From JBCCFW01 sp039029535 (GTDB lineage Bacteria; Acidobacteriota; JBCCFW01): a stretch of 64,000 nt of DNA. Of this stretch, positions 28,134-39,081 are shown piece after piece (the stretch's first letter is position 1; each line of letters opens with the position of its first letter). The notes under the pieces are model-generated. The model saw nothing but the letters and a program-made list of their open reading frames with translations. It made no database searches and was not told the DNA's origin. The stretch covers positions 1 through 64,000 of the forward strand of contig JBCCFW010000007.1 in NCBI GenBank assembly GCA_039029535.1. Direction: 5' to 3'. The translations under genes and the position numbers were made by a program.

Positions 28134-28263
28134 GCAAGCGTCTTCACGAGGCGTGAAGGCGAGTGCGCGGCCGGGGCCGGGAAAGAGGGCAGGGGACGAG
28201 GTCGAAGCCGAGAGTGCGGTTGGCACGGCTCCTGCTCTGACGAGCGCATCGAAGGAGACCGTC

Positions 28264-29094
28264 ATGCGCTCGTTCCTCATCGCGTCGTTCGGACTCATCA
28301 TGCTCTGGCCCTCGAGCGCTCACGGCTCGGCCCTCCGCATCGAGCGGATCGCCGCGCTTCCCGAGCCGAGTGAGCACGTGACGAGCACCTTCCTCCTGCA
28401 CACCGCCCAGGACAACGTGTTCGAGGTGAGGGTGCTCGAGGGTGGCTGGGTCCGTGCTCCGCGGAGGGACATCGACTTCGAACTCGCCTGGGGTCGTCAC
28501 CTCGGTGCAGGTGAGGGCCGAGTGAAGCCTCTCGACGATGGCGACGTGCTTCCGCTCGCTTCCGCAGCGCTGCGCGAGCTGCCGAGAGGGGAGTGGGGCG
28601 GCGTGGAGACCTTCGACGACGAGGTCGCCATCGAGCTCCTTCCCACCGCCACCTGCCCTGGCGAGCTCTGGCTCCTGAGCCGTGACGGTACGGCTGCACC
28701 GCGACACGTGACGATCCCGTCCGGCTATCGCTTCGTGGCCGCCACGCCGGACCACCTCGCCTTGGGCGTGCTCGGTCGGGAGGCGAAGCACCCGCTGCTG
28801 GTCCTTCGCCGTCATGATCTCGTGCTGCACGTTCCCAAGCTGTACGGAGGTGCCATCCGAGGGGCAGGGGCCGCCGGCATCGTGGCTGGCTCACCGCTGC
28901 TCATCGTCGTCGGGATGCCGGTGCTCGCGGCCGTCATGGAGTGCGATGGCCCGAGCATCGAGAAGAGCGAACGCCGACGACGCAAGCGGCACGCGCGGCT
29001 GACCCGCAAGCTGTGGCGTCAGTGTCTCGTGGGGGCCGTCGGGTGCGAGCGTCCTGCCAGGCTCCCATCACTTCCGCCTTCGCGCGCTGACTGA
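28264..29094 (+). CDS. Exported protein of unknown function with C-terminal membrane segment
   Basis: A 276-residue protein. ATG 28264 is preferred because GAAGGAG lies 9-15 nt upstream and it opens a signal peptide (SFLIASFGLIMLWPSSAHGS). The middle region is beta-rich with no known motif. A glycine-rich hydrophobic segment (GAIRGAGAAGIVAGSPLLIV into VVGMPVLAAVM) followed by a very basic stretch (KSERRRRKRHARL) looks like a membrane hairpin plus positive-inside tail. I do not recognise a family. Confidence 0.5.
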   Translation: MRSFLIASFGLIMLWPSSAHGSALRIERIAALPEPSEHVTSTFLLHTAQDNVFEVRVLEGGWVRAPRRDIDFELAWGRHLGAGEGRVKPLDDGDVLPLASAALRELPRGEWGGVETFDDEVAIELLPTATCPGELWLLSRDGTAAPRHVTIPSGYRFVAATPDHLALGVLGREAKHPLLVLRRHDLVLHVPKLYGGAIRGAGAAGIVAGSPLLIVVGMPVLAAVMECDGPSIEKSERRRRKRHARLTRKLWRQCLVGAVGCERPARLPSLPPSRAD

Positions 29095-29313
29095 AGGCCC
29101 GGCACGTGAGCCGCTAGTGGTTCGAGCATGAGCTCAGCGACACCATCTCACGCCACCCGGTGAGCCGAAGCCGCGGTCCTGGCGGTACGAGAGCACCGAG
29201 CCGGCGCTCGCCTACTCCGACGAGCAGCTTCACGGCGCGCGTCACGATGCCGGATGCGTGGGAGCGCGTGCCTCGAAGTGTTCTGAGGATGCTTGGGCTA
29301 CACTTCCGACGTG

Positions 29314-29622
29314 ATGGCGCAACGCTCCTCAGAGACCTCAATCGAACAGCTCGAGGCCCTCCCTGGGGCTGAGCTCGTCTCTGTCGGTCTTCGCGACCTC
29401 ATCGCTGGGGACCTGACGGACGAGGCTCTCCTGGTTCTCATCGGCGCGCCACGTCTCCGGCGCATCGGGCTCGACGTGCCTTCGCGTCCCGACGTGGACC
29501 ATCCCGAGCATGCGCTCTACCTGCGCCTCGACGACGCCCACGGTGCTGCTGCCCACGGAAAGTACAACGGGCTCATCCGACGGCTCGTCAGCTTCGAACG
29601 GGCGGCCGAGTGCCTGAGCTAG
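29314..29622 (+). CDS. Small partner of nucleotidyltransferase-like gene
   Basis: About 102 residues (ATG 29314; a GTG one codon earlier is possible), soluble and acidic, with leucine-rich helices (IEQLEALPGAELVSVGLRDL; ADGDLTDEALL-like pattern). No recognised domain. It overlaps the following nucleotidyltransferase-like gene by 13 bp, an arrangement typical of two-gene modules such as antitoxin-toxin pairs. A TACACT at 29299-29304 could be a -10 element. The 219 bp upstream (29095-29313) hold nothing I can support. Role as antitoxin or helper is inferred. Confidence 0.55.
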   Translation: MAQRSSETSIEQLEALPGAELVSVGLRDLIAGDLTDEALLVLIGAPRLRRIGLDVPSRPDVDHPEHALYLRLDDAHGAAAHGKYNGLIRRLVSFERAAECLS

Positions 29623-30143
29623 TCGGCGCGGAGCTCGTTCATCGCTTCCTGCGAGAGCTGAGTCGAAGCGCGCGGTCACCAGCGCGCGTGTACTTCACCG
29701 GTGGGGTCACTGCGGTGCTTCACGGGTGGCGGCCCTCGACCGTGGACCTGGACCTCAAGTTCGTGCCCGACCACGGCGAGCTCTTTGATGCCATTCCGCG
29801 TCTCAAGAGGGAGCTGAAGCTCAACGTCGAACTGGCGTGTCCGTCCGACTTCGTCCCGGAGCTGGAGGGTTGGAAGGACCGGAGCATCTTCATCGCCCGA
29901 GAGGGAGAGCTCGACGCCTTTCACTACGACCTCTACTCGCAGGCACTCTCTAAGATCGAGCGGGGACACGACCGGGATCGCCACGACGTCGAGCGCATGC
30001 TCGAGACGGGGCTCGTCGAGCCGGAGAAGCTGAGGCAGCTCTTCACGGAGGCCAGGCCCCGGCTGGTGCGCTACCCGTCACTCGATGAGGAGAGCCTCGT
30101 CCGGGCGCTCGATGAGACTCTCGCGCCGCACGAAGAGAGCTGA
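29610..30143 (+). CDS. Nucleotidyltransferase-fold protein (AbiEii/DUF6036-like)
   Basis: A 177-residue protein starting at GTG 29610. The segment VYFTGGVTAVLHGWRPSTVD with the following DLDLKF gives the nucleotidyltransferase pattern GG-x(n)-hG-x-R-x-T-x-D-x-D. The pattern is seen in AbiEii/MenT toxins and DUF6036 proteins, and D-x-D would bind the metal. The rest is helical (HYDLYSQALSKIERGHDRDR), where the conserved Lys-x-x-R matches family members that transfer nucleotides to RNA. Together with the overlapping small gene this resembles a type IV/VII toxin-antitoxin module, though housekeeping relatives exist. Confidence 0.65.
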   Translation: MPELVGAELVHRFLRELSRSARSPARVYFTGGVTAVLHGWRPSTVDLDLKFVPDHGELFDAIPRLKRELKLNVELACPSDFVPELEGWKDRSIFIAREGELDAFHYDLYSQALSKIERGHDRDRHDVERMLETGLVEPEKLRQLFTEARPRLVRYPSLDEESLVRALDETLAPHEES

Positions 30144-30235
30144 CGCTGCCATCCACCGCAGAAAACCGATGGGTCCTCGGCCCTCGCTCGGCTATCCTTT
30201 CCGTCCCCCCTCCCCCCGACGCATCGGGATCCGAC

Positions 30236-31531
30236 GTGGACAGCATTCGCATTTCGGGCGGCCGCCGCCTCTCCGGCCGCGTGCGTGCCGACGGCGCCAA
30301 GAACGCCGCGCTCCCCGCCCTCGCCGCCTCACTCCTCACCGACCAGCCGCTCGACCTTCGCGGACTCCCCCTCGTGCAAGACATCCGCACGATGGTCCGA
30401 ATCCTCCAGCACCTCGGAGGCCAGGCCGAGCTCGGTGACGATCCCGCTGGTGGAAGCTCCTGCCTCGTCCGCAGCGACGACGAGACGACTCACGAGCTGC
30501 CGTACGAGATCGTCAAGACGATGCGGGCGTCGGCCATGCTCCTCGGTCCGATCCTCGCGCGCCGCGGTCGGGCCCGCGTGTCCTTGCCGGGCGGCTGCGC
30601 CATCGGTGCCCGCCCGATGGACCTCCACGTCACCGCCCTCGAGGCGCTGGGTGCCGAGCTCGCGGTCGAGCACGGCTACATCGTGGGCGAGGTCCCGGGC
30701 GGACGGCTCCGCGGTGCCCGTCACCACTTCCCGAAGGTCACCGTCACCGGCACCGAAAACCTCATGATGGCCGCGACCCTCGCCGAGGGCACGACCGAGC
30801 TCACCGGCTGCGCGCGGGAGCCCGAGGTGGTCGACCTCGCCCGGCTCCTCACGAAGATGGGCGCGAAGATCGAGGGGGCCGGCACCGACTGCGTGCGCAT
30901 CGAGGGCGTCGGCGAGCTGCACGGCGCCGAGCACCGCGTGCTGCCGGACCGCATCGTCGCCGGCACCTACCTGGTCGCCGCGGCCATGGCCGGTGACGAC
31001 GTCACCGTCGAGGACATCGTGCCCGGTGACCTCACCGCGCTGCTCGGCGTGCTCCAGGATGTCGGTGTCGACGTCGAGGTCGACGCAACTTCCGTGCGGA
31101 TTCTCCGTAATGGTCCTCGCAAGGCGGTCTCGGTCCGCACCGAGCCCCATCCCGGCTTCCCGACCGACATGCAGGCCCAGTACATGGCGCTGGCGACTCA
31201 GGTCGAGGGCCTCACCGTCATCGAGGAAACCATCTTCGAGAACCGCTTCATGCACGTGGCCGAGCTCGACCGCATGGGCGCGGACATCCGCGTCTCCGGA
31301 CACTCCGCGGTCGTCCATGGCCGAACGCCCCTGTCGGGTGCGCAGGTCATGGCCACCGACCTCCGCGCGTCGGCCTGTCTCGTCCTCGCCGGTCTGGTCG
31401 CCGACGGCGAGACCACGGTCGGACGTGTCTATCACCTCGACCGGGGCTACGAGCACATCGAGGAGAAGCTCCGCGGTCTCGGTGCCGAGGTCGAGCGCAT
31501 CTCCGACCGTCGGGTGGAGACCACCGCTTGA
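30236..31531 (+). CDS. murA: UDP-N-acetylglucosamine 1-carboxyvinyltransferase (MurA)
   Basis: A 431-residue cytosolic enzyme of the first committed peptidoglycan step. Lys22 and Asn23 in GAKNAALPALAAS and the catalytic, fosfomycin-reactive Cys121 in LPGGCAIGARPMDLH are present. PHPGFPTDMQAQ and DLRASACLVLAGL also match. Starts with GTG 30236, and a possible -10 (TATCCT, 30193-30198) lies upstream without a clear -35. It ends with a 4-bp overlap (TTGA) onto the next gene, the head of a four-gene coupled run. Confidence 0.95.
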   Translation: MDSIRISGGRRLSGRVRADGAKNAALPALAASLLTDQPLDLRGLPLVQDIRTMVRILQHLGGQAELGDDPAGGSSCLVRSDDETTHELPYEIVKTMRASAMLLGPILARRGRARVSLPGGCAIGARPMDLHVTALEALGAELAVEHGYIVGEVPGGRLRGARHHFPKVTVTGTENLMMAATLAEGTTELTGCAREPEVVDLARLLTKMGAKIEGAGTDCVRIEGVGELHGAEHRVLPDRIVAGTYLVAAAMAGDDVTVEDIVPGDLTALLGVLQDVGVDVEVDATSVRILRNGPRKAVSVRTEPHPGFPTDMQAQYMALATQVEGLTVIEETIFENRFMHVAELDRMGADIRVSGHSAVVHGRTPLSGAQVMATDLRASACLVLAGLVADGETTVGRVYHLDRGYEHIEEKLRGLGAEVERISDRRVETTA

Positions 31532-32202
31532 GCGAGGGAGCGACCGCGACGCGACCGGTGGGTGATCCGGTCGAGAACCTGGTGAAGGGCTACCTGATCC
31601 ACCGGGTCCGGGCGCATGCCCACGAGGATCCGGGGCTCTTCGACATCGCGTTCGCTCTCTACGACACGCTCGAACGCTCGGGGGCCGCTCGCAGCGAGAT
31701 GGCCCTCAAGCTCGGCAACCACCGGGCGTTCAAGGCCCTGCTCAAGGTCCTCGGCGCCAAGGTGTCGCGGCTTCATTCCGCCGGCATGCGCATCGCCACC
31801 GACAACCGCACGATCATGGCGCTCGTGCGGGAACGGTTGGCCGAGGCCGGCATCGACGTCGAGGACCCCGAGCAGCTCGACGCCGCTACGCTCGAGTACG
31901 AGCGGGCCCTCGCGGCGACCGTGAGCGAGGAGGACTCGCTCGAGAACGTCGAGGTGGTCGCCGAGACCATCGAGGTCGCCGCCGACCTCATGGGAGCGAG
32001 CGGACCGAAGAAGCTCGCCGTCCGGGCGGCCATCGCGACCTTGCTCCCGCTGGTGGTGAAGGACGAAGATCTCCGCACCGAGGTCAAGCGTCTCCAGGGC
32101 GAGCTCGAGAAGGATCCCGACCGCCTGCGCGCCATGGCCGACCTCGTGCGACGCGAAGGACCGGCCCTCGTGCGCGAGGCTTATCGACGAGGCAACTCAT
32201 GA
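31528..32202 (+). CDS. Conserved-looking soluble helical protein, unknown
   Basis: A 224-residue protein read from TTG 31528, overlapping murA by 4 bp and the next gene by 4 bp. It is almost entirely helical and highly charged, with no signal or membrane segment. Motif-like stretches include GYLIHRVRAHAHEDPGLFD and KLGNHRAFKALLKVLGAKV. The last 60 residues (KRLQGELEKDPDRLRAMADL) have coiled-coil character. I do not recognise a family. Coupling to murA suggests expression with wall synthesis genes, nothing more. Confidence 0.55.
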   Translation: MSEGATATRPVGDPVENLVKGYLIHRVRAHAHEDPGLFDIAFALYDTLERSGAARSEMALKLGNHRAFKALLKVLGAKVSRLHSAGMRIATDNRTIMALVRERLAEAGIDVEDPEQLDAATLEYERALAATVSEEDSLENVEVVAETIEVAADLMGASGPKKLAVRAAIATLLPLVVKDEDLRTEVKRLQGELEKDPDRLRAMADLVRREGPALVREAYRRGNS

Positions 32203-32666
32203 CCCCGCTCGACATCCGGATCAACGGGACCCAGCGCTTCTTCGGGCTCGCCGTGCTGATCGGTTGCCTCGTCGGAGCGGTCTTGCTCCCACAGATGGGG
32301 CCGGTGCCCGTCTTCACCTGGTGCTTCCTCGGCTTCTTCGGGCTGCTCTCCGGCTACCTCACCGTCGTCAACTTCGGTGACCGCATCACCGTCGACGACG
32401 ACCGCATCCAGCGGCGCAACGTCATCGTCGGTGGCCTCTTCGGTCGCGACCTCGACCTGAGCTTCGCCGACATCGCGACCGCCACCGACTACGAGGGGCG
32501 GGCCTGGTTCCTCAGGTTGGAGAGCGGCAAGAAGGTCGTCCTCGACTACCTCGACAAGCACGAGGAGCTGGGCCTGGTCTTCGAGAGCTCGAGCGTGTCG
32601 ACGCGCAAGGCCGAGAAGCCCAAGCTCCTCGGGCGTCGGCTCGAGCCACCGGAAGGCCCTCGGTGA
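32199..32666 (+). CDS. Small membrane protein with PH-like C-terminal domain
   Basis: A 155-residue protein starting with ATG in a 4-bp overlap. Two membrane helices (FFGLAVLIGCLVGAVLLP and TWCFLGFFGLLSGYLTVV) form a hairpin. A cytoplasmic beta-rich part follows (DRITVDDDRIQRRNVIVGG; DIATATDYEGRAWFLRLESG), which has the look of bacterial PH/YdbS-type domains. Function is unknown. Confidence 0.5.
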   Translation: MTPLDIRINGTQRFFGLAVLIGCLVGAVLLPQMGPVPVFTWCFLGFFGLLSGYLTVVNFGDRITVDDDRIQRRNVIVGGLFGRDLDLSFADIATATDYEGRAWFLRLESGKKVVLDYLDKHEELGLVFESSSVSTRKAEKPKLLGRRLEPPEGPR

Positions 32667-32673
32667 GCCGGAC

Positions 32674-33705
32674 GTGATCGCGTCTCTCCCGCCCCGGCTC
32701 CAGGACGTCCTCGAGGAGAAGCTCACCGAGCTCCCGGGCTCCGAGCTCAAGATCATCGCCCGTCGTCTCTCCGACGCCTATCGAGCGCACCGCGCCTCTG
32801 GTCGCAAGCGTTTCGTTCGGGATCGTCCTCAGGCGCTCGCGCAAGCGGCCTTGCGGCTCCCAGCAGCCCACGCTCAGCTCCAGGCCGTGTTCGAGACGGC
32901 CGCCGACCTCGCTCCCGACTTCGCGCCCACCACCGTGCTCGACCTCGGCAGCGGACCGGGCACCGCGCTCTGGGCCGCCCGCGCGGTCTGGCCGAGCCTG
33001 GAGAAGGCGGTCGCCTGCGAGAAGGAGCCGTCGACGCGACGGCTCGCGCAAGAGCTGGCCGACGGAGGCGGGCTGACCGACGGCCTCTCGGTGCGCTGGG
33101 TCGAGGACGACATCACCCAGGGGATCCCTGCCGGTCGCTTCGACCTGGTGCTCCTCGGCTCGGTGCTCTCCGAGCTCGATCCGGCCGATCGGCGTCGGCT
33201 GGGCATCAAGGCCTGGGGCGCCTGCGCCGGCGTGCTCGTCGCCGTCGAGCCGGGCACGCCTCCGACCTTCCGCGTCCTCGAGGACCTGCGACAGCAGCTC
33301 GTCGGCATGGGGGGGAGCACCTGGGCGCCGTGCCCCCACGACGACGCCTGTCCGCTCCGCGGCGACGACTGGTGTCACTTCGTCCAGCGTCACCTGCGTC
33401 CGCCGTTTCAGAAGCAGGCCAAGACGGCGAGCCTGCCGTACGAGGACGCGACGTTCTCGCACGTCGTCGTCGGACGTGAGCCGGCACCGCAGCGGCCCTG
33501 GGCGCGGGTCCTCCGCGTTCCGGGCAAGGCCAAGCGTCGACTCGGCTTCGAGCTGTGCACGAGCGAAGGTCTCCGGCACGAGACCGTGCCCAAGAGCCGG
33601 AAGGAGGCCTACCGCCTCGCCAAGACGCTCGATTGGGGCAGCGCGGTGGCGAGCCCGGAGGTCCTGGGAATCGACGCCGACGCCGAGACGGACGGCGACG
33701 CCTGA
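32674..33705 (+). CDS. Rsm22-like small-subunit rRNA methyltransferase family protein
   Basis: A 343-residue class I methyltransferase starting at GTG 32674. SAM motif TVLDLGSGPGTALWA is followed by the family's diagnostic cysteine region PCPHDDACPLRGDDWCHFVQR and then LPYEDATFSHVVVGR. In mitochondrial Rsm22 (METTL17) these cysteines bind an Fe-S cluster and the protein assists small ribosomal subunit assembly. The bacterial members are little studied. It lies 7 bp after the membrane-protein gene and closes the murA run. Confidence 0.85.
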   Translation: MIASLPPRLQDVLEEKLTELPGSELKIIARRLSDAYRAHRASGRKRFVRDRPQALAQAALRLPAAHAQLQAVFETAADLAPDFAPTTVLDLGSGPGTALWAARAVWPSLEKAVACEKEPSTRRLAQELADGGGLTDGLSVRWVEDDITQGIPAGRFDLVLLGSVLSELDPADRRRLGIKAWGACAGVLVAVEPGTPPTFRVLEDLRQQLVGMGGSTWAPCPHDDACPLRGDDWCHFVQRHLRPPFQKQAKTASLPYEDATFSHVVVGREPAPQRPWARVLRVPGKAKRRLGFELCTSEGLRHETVPKSRKEAYRLAKTLDWGSAVASPEVLGIDADAETDGDA

Positions 33706-33718
33706 GTGTCGGTCGTCG

Positions 33719-34777
33719 TCACTCGCGTCGCAGGACCGCGCGGAAGCCGGGGTGGGTGGTCTCCATGATCTCCTCGGCCTGCTGAGCTTCGAGCTCCATC
33801 GCCAGGGCAGGAGTGGGAGCTTCGCGCTCGCCTTGTGACTCCCAGGTCTCCGGCGTGAAGCCCTGAGTGGCGAGCTCGCGACGCAGCTCGATCTCGTTCC
33901 GACGCGACAGCGCCGGGCCCTCCAGCAGCCAGCTCGCGACGCGGGGGCCGCGGTCGGGACCGAGGGCGATGAGAAGGAAGGAGCCGAGCTCGGAGGGCGT
34001 CAGCAGGAGATGGGACCAGGCCGGCAAGAGCACGAGGCTGCGCTCGTGGTCGCCGATGTCGTCGCAGCGCCACGCGGCGTGGCCGAGCGACGAGCCCCAG
34101 GTCGGGCCGCCGTGGACGACGAGCCGTCCGCCTGGACGGAGTGACTCGCGTGCGGCGCCGAGGAGGCCGGGGGGAAGTGGGCGTTCGAGCCCACGCGAGA
34201 TCAGGAGCAAGTCGAGACCACCGAGCTCGACGGCGACCCCGTTCGTGTCCTGGAGGCAACCCCGCTCCTCGTCCCAATCACCGAGTGTCCAGGCCGGTGA
34301 GGGCGGCGTGACGGCGTCGCTGGTGACCCGATCGTCGAGAGTGAGGAGCAGCGACTCGCTGCCGTGGAGGGAGTGGCGATTCTCGAGCCAGGACCGCAGC
34401 CCAGCCTCGCGCTGACGCAGCTCGCTGGTCGCGAGGGCCGTGAGGTCGTCGTCGGACGACGGGCCGGGCGGTCGGGCCCGGCGGAGCTCGTCCTCGACCG
34501 ACGCAAGGTTGTCGCGTGCGACGTCGTAGCTGCTGTCGAGCACGAGGGCGGCCCGGAGGCAGTTGGCGGCCGTGGCGGGGTCGCCGGCGACGAAGCGGAG
34601 GGCGCCCAGGTCGTTGAAGAGGGAGGCGTGCTCGGACGCGCGGGGGCCGTCGCGCTCGTCCAGCTCGCGACCGCGTCCCGCGAGCACGCGGATCGCCTCC
34701 ACGCTGGCCAGGTCGAGGTCGCCCTCCTCGGAGAGATCGCGGATGCGTTCGACACCGGCGGCGAAGGTGGTGCTCAA
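33719..34777 (-). CDS. TPR-containing protein with degenerate methyltransferase-like core
   Basis: A 352-residue cytosolic protein. The frame is open further upstream, but TTG 34777 has AGGAG close before it and marks the start of sensible sequence (STTFAAGVERIRDLSEEGDL). Residues about 20-105 are tetratricopeptide-like (SLFNDLGALRFVAGDPATAA; ALVLDSSYDVARDNLASV). The second half has GLDLLLISRGLERPLPPGLLG and ARESLRPGGRLVVHGG, a pattern seen in SAM methyltransferase folds, but no clear SAM loop. It is convergent with the Rsm22-like gene, 13 bp apart. Confidence 0.55.
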   Translation of the reverse strand: MSTTFAAGVERIRDLSEEGDLDLASVEAIRVLAGRGRELDERDGPRASEHASLFNDLGALRFVAGDPATAANCLRAALVLDSSYDVARDNLASVEDELRRARPPGPSSDDDLTALATSELRQREAGLRSWLENRHSLHGSESLLLTLDDRVTSDAVTPPSPAWTLGDWDEERGCLQDTNGVAVELGGLDLLLISRGLERPLPPGLLGAARESLRPGGRLVVHGGPTWGSSLGHAAWRCDDIGDHERSLVLLPAWSHLLLTPSELGSFLLIALGPDRGPRVASWLLEGPALSRRNEIELRRELATQGFTPETWESQGEREAPTPALAMELEAQQAEEIMETTHPGFRAVLRRE

Positions 34778-34897
34778 GGGAGGCTCCTGCTCGGGACCGT
34801 GAAGGGCGGTCGAACGGTCCTTCGGTGCCTGAGGTCGCGAACTTGATGCGCTAATCTCCGCTGCGAAGGGGCGTCTCCCCTTCAGCAAGGAGTGACC

Positions 34898-36858
<1,961 letters not shown>

Positions 36859-36862
<4 letters not shown>

Positions 36863-37737
36863 AGCATCTCCTTCCGGTCCTGCTCTCGATCGCGTTCGTA
36901 TTCCCGGCTCTCGCGGCCGACACCCCCGAGGTGGATCTCGACGCCCTCGTCGAGCGGGCTCGCGCGAACGCCAAGCGCTCGGAGGAGGCGATCGTCCACT
37001 ACACCTTCCTGCAGCACGAGACCTCGGTGGTCCGCAAGAAGAACGGGGACGTCGTCGAGGAGAACGAGCGGCTGTATCGGGTCGTGCCCCTGGAGATCGG
37101 CATCGTGCGCGAGCTGCTCGAGGTCGACGGTCGGGCGCCGACGAAGAAGGAGTTGAAGAAGAACGAGAAGCAGAACGACCGGGAGGTCGACCGCGAGACC
37201 AAGAAACGCGAAAAGCTGGCCGAGGCCGGTGAGGAGGAGGCCGACGAGTCGGGCTCGGCCCGGCTCATCGAGCTGCTCTCTCGCACCGACTACGAAGTCG
37301 TCGGTCGGGAGATGGTCGACGGACGCGAGCTCATCGGCCTGGCCTTCGAGCCGAGCGTCGTCGAGGGCGAGAAGGGGGTGACCAAGAAGCTCCTCAAGCA
37401 TCTCCGGGGGACCGTCTGGCTCGACATGGAGACCGGCGAGGCCGTGCGGGCGGAGGCCGGCAACGCCGATCGCTTCCGTCTCAAGGGTGTCGTCGGCGTG
37501 AAGGACTTCTCCTTCCGGCTCGAGCAGGTCCGTGTCCACGACGAGCTCTGGCTGCCCAGCATCGTCGAGGTCGATGGGCTCGTCTCGGTGATGGGGCTCA
37601 AGCGTCGCTTCGAGTCGGTGATCACCTTCAGCGAGCATCGCAAGGCGACGGTCTCGGTCGAGGAGGAGGAGCACGACGAGATCATCGAGGCTCTCGAGGA
37701 GCTGACGGCCGCCGAGGAAGCGGCCGGGACCGATTGA
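36859..37737 (+). CDS. Exported protein, LolA-fold-like, unknown
   Basis: A 292-residue periplasmic protein with signal peptide LLPVLLSIAFVFPALAA. The mature part starts with a helix (DLDALVERARANAKRSEEAI) and YTFLQHETSVVRKKNGDVVE, then a Lys/Glu-rich stretch (KKELKKNEKQNDREVDRETK) and beta strands such as GTVWLDMETGEAVRAEAG. The pattern resembles outer-membrane lipoprotein-carrier-like folds common in this kind of bacterium. Substrate is unknown. It is coupled to the acetoacetyl-CoA synthetase gene by a 4-bp overlap. Confidence 0.55.
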
Positions 37738-37739
37738 AC

Positions 37740-38282
37740 ATGAGCGCGACCGTCGTCGCGGTGAGCCGCAAGGACAGCCACTCCCTCGACAAGATCGTCG
37801 TCGAGGGCATCCGCCTGCTCGAAGGCGTGGGCGTGGAGGGGGACTGTCATGCCGGCACGACGGTGCAGCACCGCTCGCGGGTCGCTCGCGATCCGAGCCA
37901 GCCGAACCTTCGTCAGGTCCACCTGATCCACGCCGAGCTCTTCGACGAGCTCGCCGACAAGGGCTTCACGGTGGGTCCGGGACAGCTCGGGGAGAACGTC
38001 ACCACGCGTGGCATCGACCTGCTCTCACTCCCTCGTGGGGCGAGGCTGCGGTTGGGGACGAGCGCGGTCGTCGAGCTGACGGGCCTGCGCAATCCCTGTC
38101 GTCAGCTCGACGGCTGGCAGGACGGGCTCATGACGGCCGTGCTCGAGCGCGACGCGGACGGCGGTCTCGTGCGGAAGTCGGGTGTCATGGGGATCGTGCT
38201 GAGCGGCGGTGAGCTGCGGGCTGGTGACGCGATTGCGGTGGAGCTACCGCCGGAGCCGCACGAGGTGCTCGAGAGAGTGTGA
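37740..38282 (+). CDS. MOSC-domain protein
   Basis: A 180-residue protein starting ATG 37740, 2 bp after the preceding stop. The MOSC fold binds pyranopterin or carries sulfur for molybdenum-cofactor-related chemistry. Visible features: VGVEGDCHAGTTVQHRSRVA, QLGENVTTRGIDLLSLPRGA, ELTGLRNPCRQLDGW with the conserved Cys, and GVMGIVLSGGELRAGDAI. Standalone MOSC proteins of the YiiM type detoxify N-hydroxylated compounds; the substrate here is unknown. Confidence 0.85.
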   Translation: MSATVVAVSRKDSHSLDKIVVEGIRLLEGVGVEGDCHAGTTVQHRSRVARDPSQPNLRQVHLIHAELFDELADKGFTVGPGQLGENVTTRGIDLLSLPRGARLRLGTSAVVELTGLRNPCRQLDGWQDGLMTAVLERDADGGLVRKSGVMGIVLSGGELRAGDAIAVELPPEPHEVLERV

Positions 38283-38286
38283 TGGA

Positions 38287-38544
38287 TCAGCCCGCGGGTT
38301 CGTTCGCCTGGCGAATGCGTTCTTGGTGAGCCTCGAAGTTCATGCGATCCCACTCGTCTTGGTGTACCCGAGCATCACCGATCGTCCGGAACTTGTAGAC
38401 ACCTGGAGGGTAGCGTCGGGGAGCCGTGCGTCGAGCCAGCTCCATGACGTGGCGGATCACGCGCATGAGCCGGGGTGAGCCGGGCTCGTAGTGTGGTCGA
38501 TGCTCCTTCATCTCTTCGATGCTGCGGAACTTCTCGACTGGCAT
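38287..38544 (-). CDS. Small basic partner of nucleotidyltransferase-like gene
   Basis: An 85-residue basic protein (VEKFRSIEEMKEHRPHYEPG; PPGVYKFRTIGDARVHQDEW). It starts in a 1-bp overlap (TGATG) with the stop of the nucleotidyltransferase gene upstream, so it is translated from the same message. Unrecognised family; the pairing suggests an antitoxin or accessory subunit. It is convergent with the MOSC gene, only 4 bp away. Confidence 0.6.
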   Translation of the reverse strand: MPVEKFRSIEEMKEHRPHYEPGSPRLMRVIRHVMELARRTAPRRYPPGVYKFRTIGDARVHQDEWDRMNFEAHQERIRQANEPAG

Positions 38545-39035
38545 CAGTCGGACTCCTCGAGGCCGAAGCGCTCTTGCAGCCTGGCGGCATCACCCCAGTC
38601 CTTCGGCCGCACGGTTCCCTTCTTCATTTGATGCAGCATCTGCGGGGTTGCGACCGTCACTTCCAGGTCGTCGAATGGGACACGCACTGTCTCGATGTCT
38701 TCATACCGGTAGAGCTCGCCGAGTCGAGTGAGGATGTCCATGTAGAAGTCGCCCTCGGGAGGAGCGTAGCGAACTGAAGGGTAGTCCCCGAGGAGGTCCT
38801 CGGCCGTGATGTCGTCCACGCACGGATCATCGAACACCGACCGGAGCGCCATACGGAGACGCGCGACGTTGGCTTCTGTGGGGGCGATGAAGATGTCGAG
38901 GTCCTCGGTTGCTCGGGGGAGCCCGTGGAGGTTGACCGCGATGGCTCCGAAGACCGCGTATTCGACCTTCTCGTCCTCCAGGGAGGCCAGCACCTTCTTG
39001 AGAGTTTCGTAGTCCACGGTGTTGCCTTCGTCCAC
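38544..39035 (-). CDS. Nucleotidyltransferase-fold protein (AbiEii/DUF6036-like)
   Basis: A 163-residue protein. YAVFGAIAVNLHGLPRATED followed by LDIFI is the nucleotidyltransferase pattern with a G-x-I in place of the usual GG and an intact D-x-D-type metal site (EDLDIF). The rest includes TPQMLHQMKKGTVRPKDWGD, with the conserved Lys near the C-terminal half and a final D-x-A-R-L helix. Like the 29.6-kb gene it forms a two-gene unit, here with the small gene following instead of preceding. A toxin-like role is inferred. Confidence 0.65.
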   Translation of the reverse strand: MDEGNTVDYETLKKVLASLEDEKVEYAVFGAIAVNLHGLPRATEDLDIFIAPTEANVARLRMALRSVFDDPCVDDITAEDLLGDYPSVRYAPPEGDFYMDILTRLGELYRYEDIETVRVPFDDLEVTVATPQMLHQMKKGTVRPKDWGDAARLQERFGLEESD

Positions 39036-39081
39036 GCTCCAGTCTAGCTGAATGCCGTGCGCGCATCACGTGAGTGGATTC

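Noticed and set aside
29095..29313. Coding fragment with words such as PRSWRYESTEPALAYSDEQ
   Set aside because: A short frame with plausible composition but preceded by a stop and without start or family match; not supportable as a gene or pseudogene.
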